DNA of 64,000 bases, taken from NCBI GenBank assembly GCA_032717465.1, contig CM064681.1, forward strand, positions 9,686,832-9,750,831, written 5' to 3'. Source of the stretch: Coenobita brevimanus (taxonomy: Eukaryota; Arthropoda; Malacostraca; Decapoda; Coenobitidae). Of this stretch, positions 56,311-64,000 are shown piece by piece. The position numbers and the translations under genes were made by a program. The notes beneath the pieces were generated by a model. The model saw nothing but the letters and a program-made list of their open reading frames with translations, was not told where the DNA came from and searched no databases. Numbering within the stretch: position 1 is the stretch's first letter; the number at the start of each line of letters is the position of its first letter.

Positions 56311-56590
56311 GTGAAAGAAAATACCACGAAACAAATCCTAGAAGCTCGAAAAAGATACATAGCAAAAGTATCATCTTACATAAATAAAAAGTAAAGAGGA
56401 ACACGCGAAAGAAAATACTACAAAACAAATCCTAAGAAATACAGAAAGATCTATAGCAAGGGCATCATCTTACATAAATAAAAAAGGATGAGGAGAACGT
56501 GAAAGAGAATATCACGAAACAAATCATAGAAAAAAAAAGATACATAGGAATGGTATTAACTTACATAATAACAAAGTGAAGAAAAAATGA
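56311..56590. repeat. 94-bp tandem repeat, three copies
   Basis: Units start at 56311, 56405 and 56499, exactly 94 bp apart: GTGAAAGAAAATACCACG, then AAACAAATCCTAGAA, then GATACATAGCAA, then ATCATCTTACATAAATAAAA. The period is not a multiple of three, so it is not coding. Confidence 0.9.
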
Positions 56591-56989
56591 CGATCAGAAT
56601 AGCCGATTCGAACACGCTAAATCATCTTCCGTCCTACGAGCATCAACAATTCTTCTCCCTTTTTCGTCAAATGATGAAAAAAGCAACGAATTCGTACAGA
56701 CAGGCCGTCTACGAGGGGGGAGGAAGGGAAGGAGGAAAGCCAAGAGGGAGAGACGGTGGGAGGGAAACTGAAAGGGAGGGAGGGAGGCAGGGAGAGAAGC
56801 TAAAAGTCAGGGAGGTAGGAGGGAGGATGGACCCGCTATTGAATGTGAAGTGAATTTTTACGGAAATCCAGAATGACAACTGGCAGTGAAATATAAAACC
56901 ACAAATCTACTCCTAAAAGTGGACGCTGGAGGGGAACGGCCAAGACTTGTGTGTGGCTCTGAAGGCTCTGGTTTATGTGAGGCAGTCTG

Positions 56990-56990
<1 letters not shown>
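56591..56990. other. Mixed DNA with GGGAGGGAGG tract
   Basis: Purine-rich at about 56715-56830. No supported feature. Confidence 0.4.
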
Positions 56991-56991
<1 letters not shown>

Positions 56992-57081
<90 letters not shown>

Positions 57082-57340
57082 GTGCATATGTGTGTGTGAA
57101 TATCTGGTGGAGATTTGCATTCGGGTTCTCGTATTATGCACTCTTGTTTTTGACGGTGTGTGTGTGTGTTTGAGTGCATATGTGTGTGTGAATATCTGGT
57201 GGCGATTTGCATTCGGGTTCTCGCATTATGCACTCTTGTTTTTGACGGTGTGTGTGTGTGTGTGTGTGTGTTTGCGTGCATATGTGTGTGTGAATATCTG
57301 GTGGCGATTTGCATAGGGGTTCTCGTATTATGCACTCTGG

Positions 57341-57422
<82 letters not shown>
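56992..57422. repeat. (GT)n arrays enclosing three ~95-bp units
   Basis: TG array at 56992-57077. Then three units each beginning TTTGCGTGCATATGTGTGTG or TTTGAGTGCATATG (57077, 57169, 57271), passing through AATATCTGGTGGCGATTTGC, GGGTTCTCGTATTATGCACT and CTTGTTTTTGACGG. Then a TG array at about 57344-57421. Confidence 0.9.
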
Positions 57423-57423
<1 letters not shown>

Positions 57424-57889
57424 CCTATATGTATGCATGAGTATATATATATAAATTCTACTTGATGAGGTTTCTGAAGGAACAAAAAACAGAAGAAAAC
57501 GGAGCCTCGATATTTCTTTACCTCCAGAGATCATGTGTCATTTGTACAGAGTATTTACAGTCAATGTAGTGGATTTTTTTTTTTTTTTTACACAACGACA
57601 CATCAGTTTCCTCTTATTTGTTCCCCGCCAAACTTCAACCCACAGCCGATTTAGTCCAACTGTTATTTATTTATTTATTTACTTATTTTTGATGAATGGA
57701 AGACGACTCTAATGTGGCGCATATTATTTTTTTACTTAATTTCTTTTTCCTTCCGCTGATCATCTATATAAAAAAGGTATATGTGGGTATAAGTATATTA
57801 TAATCTTTTGTGTATGTATCTGTGTATATTTCTCTAAAGGGGATGGCTGGAATATAAATTGATATATATTTGTACCAGTAAATTTTGAT
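57423..57889. other. AT-rich DNA
   Basis: T-run near 57572 and TTTATT words. No supported feature. Confidence 0.4.
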
Positions 57890-58400
57890 AGTATAAACTT
57901 CTGCGCGGCAAGAGGTGTCTCTTAACAAAACCATATAGTAAGCAAGAATGAAGCATAAAGACGTTTTCTTGGCAAACTGGTTAACGGTAATTGCTTCTAA
58001 CGCCTTTACGATGCACGGTTACGTCAGTAGAATAAATCCCCTAATGGTAACAAGAAAAATTATTAAAATATATATTTGTGCTCAAGGGGAGAACTACCAA
58101 TATTGACTCCATGTTAGCGGCTATATTAAAAGACTCATTTTTGGCTTTCATTTTCGCCGATATTTTTCGTTTTCGTTTATGCTTAGTCCCTTCAATCCGG
58201 CGACGTATTTGTTAGTACACTCTTGCTGCGATACTTCCAGACGATACAACTCATCTTAGGATAATATTACAACACCAAACGAGCAAATGAAGGCTGGATC
58301 TAACGTATAGTGTTCGAAAAATTCTGAAATACATAAAATCGTCTGGAAATATCAAGAGCATATTGGAAAAAAAAAAGTAAACACTGAGTTCAATGGGTAA
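57890..58400 (+). repeat. Decayed tandem units of the ~106-bp family
   Basis: Units near 57905, 58010 and 58330 carry TAGTAAGCAAGAATGAAGC, CAAACTGGTTAACGGTAATT, TCTAACGCCTTTACGATGC, and CATAAAATCGTCTGGAAATATC. The first two are about 106 bp apart. CTTCCAGACGATACAACTC near 58233 is an inverse-orientation core. Confidence 0.55.
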
Positions 58401-58555
58401 AATAAAAAGGTGTATTTCTCAGGTTAGAGATACGTAAATTAAGTTGCTCCCAGGTTCCTCATAACTCTTCATATTTCCTTATCCATCTGTCTTCCTAAAT
58501 AATTAACCTTTGACCACTCACCAACTAAGAAAAACCTCAGCATATCATCATCATC
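58401..58555. other. AT-rich DNA
   Basis: No supported feature. Confidence 0.4.
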
Positions 58556-58588
58556 ATCTGTCTGTCTGTCTATTTCTCTGTCTGTCTG

Positions 58589-58625
<37 letters not shown>
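58556..58625. repeat. (CTGT)n(CT)n microsatellite
   Basis: CTGT tetramers then CT dimers. Confidence 0.95.
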
Positions 58626-58629
58626 CATG

Positions 58630-58948
58630 AATCACTAAATACCTAAGTGCCGCATGGACTCCTATCTTCCCCAGGTCCTCCTCGGGGTAGGTTGAATGTG
58701 CCATCATCGTCCAATTTACAGTGATCGAAGGTTCCATCTCGCCTGCAAACTGGGTCTCATCGGGGCCAAAAAACCGATGAACCCGGGTATTTTGCGGGGT
58801 TCTGTTTCACCCGATGGCAGAGCGAGGGATTGGCGGTAAATTGATCAGCAAATTAGGAACATCTTCACTAAGGCGGTACCACTCCGGGTTATGAGAGCTT
58901 TGTTTGGCGTTATGGGGCTTCAGTATGCGATTAGGGTTTCTGGTTGCG
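58630..58948. other. Mixed-composition island
   Basis: Balanced DNA (GGTCTCATCGGGGCCAAAAA, GGTAAATTGATCAGCAAATT). Its end, TTATGGGGCTTCAGTATGCG, grades into the 19-bp minisatellite. Candidate conserved noncoding element. Confidence 0.25.
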
Positions 58949-58949
58949 T

Positions 58950-59158
58950 TATGGGTTTCTGTTTATGGTATGGGTTTCTGTTTACATTATGGGTTTCTGT
59001 TTATGGTACGGGGTTCTGTTTACATTATGGGTTTCTGTTTACATTATGGGTTTCTGTTTATGGTAGGGGTTTCTGTTTACATTTTGGGTTTCTGTTTATG
59101 GTATGGGTTTCTGTTTACGTTATGGGTTTTTGTTTACGTTATGGGTTTTTGTTTACAT
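58950..59158. repeat. 19-bp minisatellite, 11 copies
   Basis: Exactly eleven 19-bp units of TATGGGTTTCTGTTTACAT or TATGGGTTTCTGTTTATGG. The two variants tend to alternate in the first part of the array. Open frames of 92 and 108 codons through it encode a repeating 19-residue pattern, because 3 x 19 bp is 57 bp; this is a frame artefact of the repeat. Confidence 0.97.
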
Positions 59159-59202
59159 TATGGGTCAAGGGTCGTAGTCTAAGGTCCTTCATCTCGTCGG
59201 TT

Positions 59203-59385
59203 AAGGAAGCTCCCTAACACCTCTTCCTAACCGATTTATTTTGCTTATTACACATTGTCGTCCTCTTCTGTGTTACCTAAATAAATCTACTATCGCCATA
59301 CTTTACATAAATAACGTACAAAGCGATATTACCCAGCCGTATCCAAAAATAAATCGGTAGAGAAGAGGTGTTCGGGAGCGTCCTT
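59203..59385. mobile_element. Foldback/MITE-like element 1
   Basis: A 183-bp element. The left end AAGGAAGCTCCCTAACACCT then CTTCCTAACCGATTTATTTT matches the reverse complement of the right end AAGGACGCTCCCGAACACCT then CTTCTCTACCGATTTATTTT with few mismatches over about 40 bp. The interior includes CAAAGCGATATTAC. No transposase and no clear target-site duplication. Confidence 0.7.
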
Positions 59386-59409
59386 CAAGAAAGAACTAAA
59401 TAGTTTTGG

Positions 59410-59586
59410 GGAATCCGTAACTCCTTTTCCTTGGTGATTTATTCCGTACCTTATAGCTCAATATTCTTTTGTATGTGAATGGTGTAAAATATGTCGATGT
59501 GAAAGCGATATTAATAGCATGCGGGTAAGTGTTTAGTCGAAATATACAGACTAAATCGCTAGGGAAAAGAGGCTACGAAGCATTCC
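59410..59586. mobile_element. Foldback/MITE-like element 2
   Basis: A 177-bp element, 24 bp after element 1. The left end GGAATCCGTAACTCCTTTTC then CTTGGTGATTTATTC pairs with the reverse complement of the right end GGAATGCTTCGTAGCCTCTT then TTCCCTAGCGATTTAGTC. The interior has GAAAGCGATATTAATAG at the same relative position as in element 1, so the two are diverged relatives in the same orientation. Confidence 0.6.
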
Positions 59587-60519
59587 ATTCCACCTAGAAG
59601 ACGGCCTTTTGAACAGTGTTTGGGTTGGAGGGGGGACACTGTTTTAACCTCATTGGCCCGAGGACGTCATTTGTATTATATTATTGCTGCTAAGACAATT
59701 TTATTCAGAACGGGAATACTCTGATATCTAAGGCATTAATGAAGACCTTATTGAACCCAAAGTTAAAAATAAATGTAACCTAAGCTAAAAAGAAAAAAGG
59801 AAAAGGAAAGAAACGAAAATCATTTGGAGATAATATGAAAGGAACAGAAATTGACAACGGATAGAAGGGGGTAATAGTAGCGAGGCCGTACTCTTTCTGG
59901 CGATTAGGTTGTGTGTAAGATTACCTGTGTATACTTCTGTCTTCATGTGCACAGCTACCAAGAATTCTGGAACAAAACGAGACTGAATAATAAAGAATCT
60001 GAATAAAATAGTGAAGAATCCGAATCACAGAACGATATCTGATCATATCTGTTATGGAGATTACTCAGCAAACTGGTTAAGAAGGTTTACAAATAAGCGC
60101 CTGTTTTTACTTTGATTTTATTTTCTGCATCTCACTCTGTGTCCTTTTTCCATTTTCCTAAAGTAATTAATGGCTGATAAACTTTACTGCCCAGAAGCAA
60201 TATTCTTACAACTGTTTCAAGCACATGACGTCTTTTCACAGCTTATTCTTGCTGCTGTAGGCCATTTTATTCATCTTAGAAGAGTCATCTGGGATAAATG
60301 GAAGCTGCAACTAATCCCTCCAGGAAAAAAAAGTATATTATAAGCTGAGGATGATTTTTTGGAGGTAGCAAGAAAAATATAAAAGACATGAAGAATCAAA
60401 AGATGTTGTTCTTTATTTAGTAGAGGCTGTTAACTAATTTAATAACAGGATAAACACCAGTTATATGAGTGCCGGTAACGCTGATAATGATTATGGAAAA
60501 CGTCAGTACCGTACTGACC
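59587..60519. other. AT-rich DNA with decayed ~106-bp family pieces
   Basis: CCCGAGGACGTCATTTGTATT and AAGACAATTTTATTCAGAAC near 59655-59715, and TTTTATTCATCTTAGAAGAG near 60268, look like scattered pieces of the AAAATCGTCTGG family. No gene. Confidence 0.4.
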
Positions 60520-60690
60520 CAGTCATTCACCCCCACCGTTTCCACATAAGCCCCTCCGTTCTCCCATCCCCAACTCCTATCCCCTCCTCGCCTTCCCTTC
60601 CCTCTCCCTCTTCCCTGTCTCCCCATCCCCCATGTGTAACTCAAGTAAAGACCCCTTATCTTGCCCTCTCGGTCTTCTCCCCCTCCCTAT
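60520..60690. repeat. Short C-rich pyrimidine tract
   Basis: CCCTCCTCGCCTTCCCTTCC-type sequence. Confidence 0.6.
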
Positions 60691-60704
60691 TTTTTTCCCA
60701 AGGG

Positions 60705-61195
60705 ATTGTTTATCAAAACAAATTAAAGATCAAACCACTCGCAGCAGAGCAAAATTTCAGGACATTGCATGCAGCCGTGGACGATTTCCATGCCAACCCC
60801 CTGTTTAGTGCAGGTCCCCAGCCGTTTGATCCAGTCCAGAATGTGCGTCAGTCCGGTCCCCACACAGCGGACTCTGGCTCCAACGTCCACTCCCTTATCG
60901 GCCGTCATTGAGCCAGGCTTGTCCCGATGGGCGCCTATGAATTATACATATGCAAATAAGGGTATTAGGCACTTATGTGTGAGTAGCTGCCGATTATCCC
61001 AGTGCGGAATTACATAATCATGACCTCTCCGCCGGGGTAATTCTCTCCAAACGGTGACCTTGATGTCTGGGCACACGGGGTTAATCATAGTGTTTCGAGG
61101 AAGTTCAACGCGAAATACTGGCGAGAACACGGCCCGCTCACGATCAGGGACGGGCACCCAGGCTAAGCTAGACTGGCCCGGTTTTTGCTGTCCGG
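60705..61195. promoter_or_regulatory. Candidate conserved noncoding / enhancer-like island
   Basis: About 490 bp of balanced, non-repetitive sequence between a pyrimidine tract and a purine tract, the longest such island in the window. It has a perfect octamer ATGCAAAT (60950-60957) inside CATATGCAAATAAG and a perfect FTZ-F1/ERR-type TGACCTTGA (61055-61063, reverse of TCAAGGTCA). A minus-strand open frame overlaps but becomes low-complexity. Regulatory activity is inferred only from composition and motifs. Confidence 0.35.
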
Positions 61196-62500
<1,305 letters not shown>

Positions 62501-63800
62501 TCATGCTTACCCCTGTCTTTTTTTTCTCTAACTTCATCTATTCCATTTCCAACTATCCTCCCTATCTGACTTTTCCCCTTCTCTCCCCATCACCCCACTC
62601 TCCCCATCCTCCTTCGCTCCCCAACCCCCTCTTCCTTCTCCCACTCACTCCCCCTTACTTCACATCCCTCCCTGTTACTAGTTTTATACTCGTTCTATCA
62701 CTTTCTTCTCTTAGATTTCCTCAGCGACTTTTTTCCTTCTTGTCCTCCCTGCCCTTCCCCATGATCTTCTCACCATGTATCCCTTCCACTATCATTTACT
62801 TTCCTTGCCTCTTCTTCCCCAATCATCTAGTTACCTGTCTTTCTCCACACCCCTACGACTCCTCACATTCCCTTTTCTCTCTCTCCTCACACTTCCTTTA
62901 GCCCCACCTGTCTCCTCCGTCTCTTCTCTTCCCTTTCTCCAGTCATGTCCCTCGCCCCTTCTCCCTCACTCAATTTCATCCCATATCCTTCTATTCTTAC
63001 CCCCACCTCTTCTCTCTTCTCCCTCTCTCTCCTCTTTCCCACACCCTTTTCAGTCTCTCTTCATCTACGTCTCACCTTCTTTCCTCTCCTCTACAATGTA
63101 CCCTCTATTCACAGGTCTCGGTCTATCATTCTCCCTCGTCACCTCCTCCTCAGCACTCATTCATCCCTCTCCACACCTCTATTTCTCACTCTCACCCTTC
63201 CCACGCTCCCCTCTCCTTCTCACCCTGCTTATCCCACTACCTTGCCTCTCCCTGCTTCCTCTCCCCTCCCCACTCCTCATTCTCCGTGCCCTACAGTCTT
63301 CCCTTTCCCCACATTTTCTCTCTCTCTCCACCCTCCCTATTCCATAACCTCCTTTCTAAGTATTCTCATTTCTTATTCTCTTTACAGCCTCCTCCCTCTC
63401 TCCCCCATTCTCCCCAAACTTCCCACCTTATAGGCCTAAACTTCCAAGTCCCCATTTTCCTCCCCACCCTCCCCCTCCCACAATCTTCATCCCTCCCCCC
63501 CATTCTCACTACTCACTTTCCTCCCCATCATTCCTACTTTTCATCTCCTTTATTCTCCCAGTACCCTCCCCACCCTCCTCCCACGTCCTTACCTTTCCCC
63601 TTTTCCATTCTCCTCCCCACCCTTTCCTCCATTTCTCTCTCACTTCCCTTCCTTCCTCCCTCCCTTTCCCTCAAGCTTGACTGTTCTTTCCTTCTCCCCA
63701 CCCTTCCTCCTCTACCTTCTCTCTTCTCCCCCATTTGCACTCCCCACTCCTCTCCCCACCTTCCCTATCCCACAGTCTCCCCTCCCCTCAAGCCCAAGCC
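62501..63800. repeat. 1.3-kb polypyrimidine domain
   Basis: CCCTCCCCACCCTCC and CTTCCTCCC words, increasingly C-rich towards the end. From about 63410 CCACC and TTTTCCTCCCCACC words recur at roughly 50-60 bp. Plus-strand open frames up to 193 codons are low-complexity. Confidence 0.85.
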
Positions 63801-63888
63801 AGCCCTCTCTTGGGTCTCCTCTGTTTATTTACATTCTGAGGGCGGGATAGTCAGACGGCTGGGGTGATGGATAGGCAGCCGATGACAG

Positions 63889-63889
<1 letters not shown>

Positions 63890-63981
<92 letters not shown>

Positions 63982-63991
63982 GAGAGAGAGA
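63890..63991. repeat. (GA)n microsatellite
   Basis: About 100 bp of AG repeat with one TAGAG interruption, running almost to the end of the window. Confidence 0.98.
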
Positions 63992-64000
63992 ATTATCATA

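Noticed and set aside
58891..59217. Repeated peptide rich in GFCLHYGFLF-like residues
   Set aside because: Produced by a 19-bp DNA repeat that reads through all three frames; no start context or conserved domain.

Overview
This is animal nuclear DNA, and I find no protein-coding gene, rRNA or canonical tRNA in it. It is dominated by very long dinucleotide arrays (GA/CT, GT/CA, TA), tri- and tetranucleotide arrays (GAT, ATT, GATA, GACA), kilobase-scale polypurine or polypyrimidine tracts, decayed non-LTR retrotransposons, tRNA-derived SINE-like copies, short inverted-repeat elements and many decayed tandem repeats. This mix, together with the style of the reverse-transcriptase (RT) fragments, suggests a decapod crustacean, perhaps a crab. 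That assignment is an inference from general knowledge of decapod genomes, not from a database match. The window reads as an intergenic region or the inside of a very long intron.

Layout. 0-6 kb: pyrimidine-rich tracts with a 26-bp minisatellite, a long GT array and two SINE-like copies. 6-11 kb: a LINE 3' fragment, single-copy-looking DNA and a purine-rich tract. 11-14 kb: a pyrimidine tract, an unusual tandem array of hairpin-forming units (12.90-13.39 kb) and a GAT array. 14.9-15.5 kb: a LINE C-terminal fragment on the minus strand. 15.5-20.6 kb: purine and pyrimidine tracts, a SINE copy and a compound TATC/TA/TG array that abuts a second LINE remnant at 20.59-21.79 kb, which carries the RT core. 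23.3-27.5 kb: a 1.2-kb polypurine domain followed by a 2.2-kb polypyrimidine domain. 28-34 kb: SINE copies, GATA/GACA arrays and decayed tandem arrays. 34.2-34.75 kb: a dispersed repeat joined to a LINE 3' end. 36-46 kb: further tandem arrays and purine tracts, the inverted partner of the 34-kb repeat (42.1 kb) and an AGGTCA-rich array (45.1 kb). 46-49 kb: a 32-bp minisatellite between direct repeats and a roughly 106-bp tandem family. 49-58 kb: purine and pyrimidine tracts, TA and GT arrays and a 94-bp tandem repeat. 58-64 kb: a 19-bp minisatellite, two adjacent foldback elements, a mixed-composition island with octamer and nuclear-receptor-like sites (60.7-61.2 kb), then GT, pyrimidine and GA tracts.

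No genes act together here. The parts worth attention are the repeat families. A SINE-like family occurs five times. A family carrying the motif AAAATCGTCTGG occurs both singly and in tandem. Two LINE remnants appear to be complementary parts of one family. Four LINE 3' ends or truncated tails mostly terminate in TATC/GATA microsatellites, suggesting how some of those arrays began. A handful of mixed-composition islands are candidates for conserved noncoding elements. Long open frames in this window arise from stop-poor simple sequence and should not be annotated as genes.
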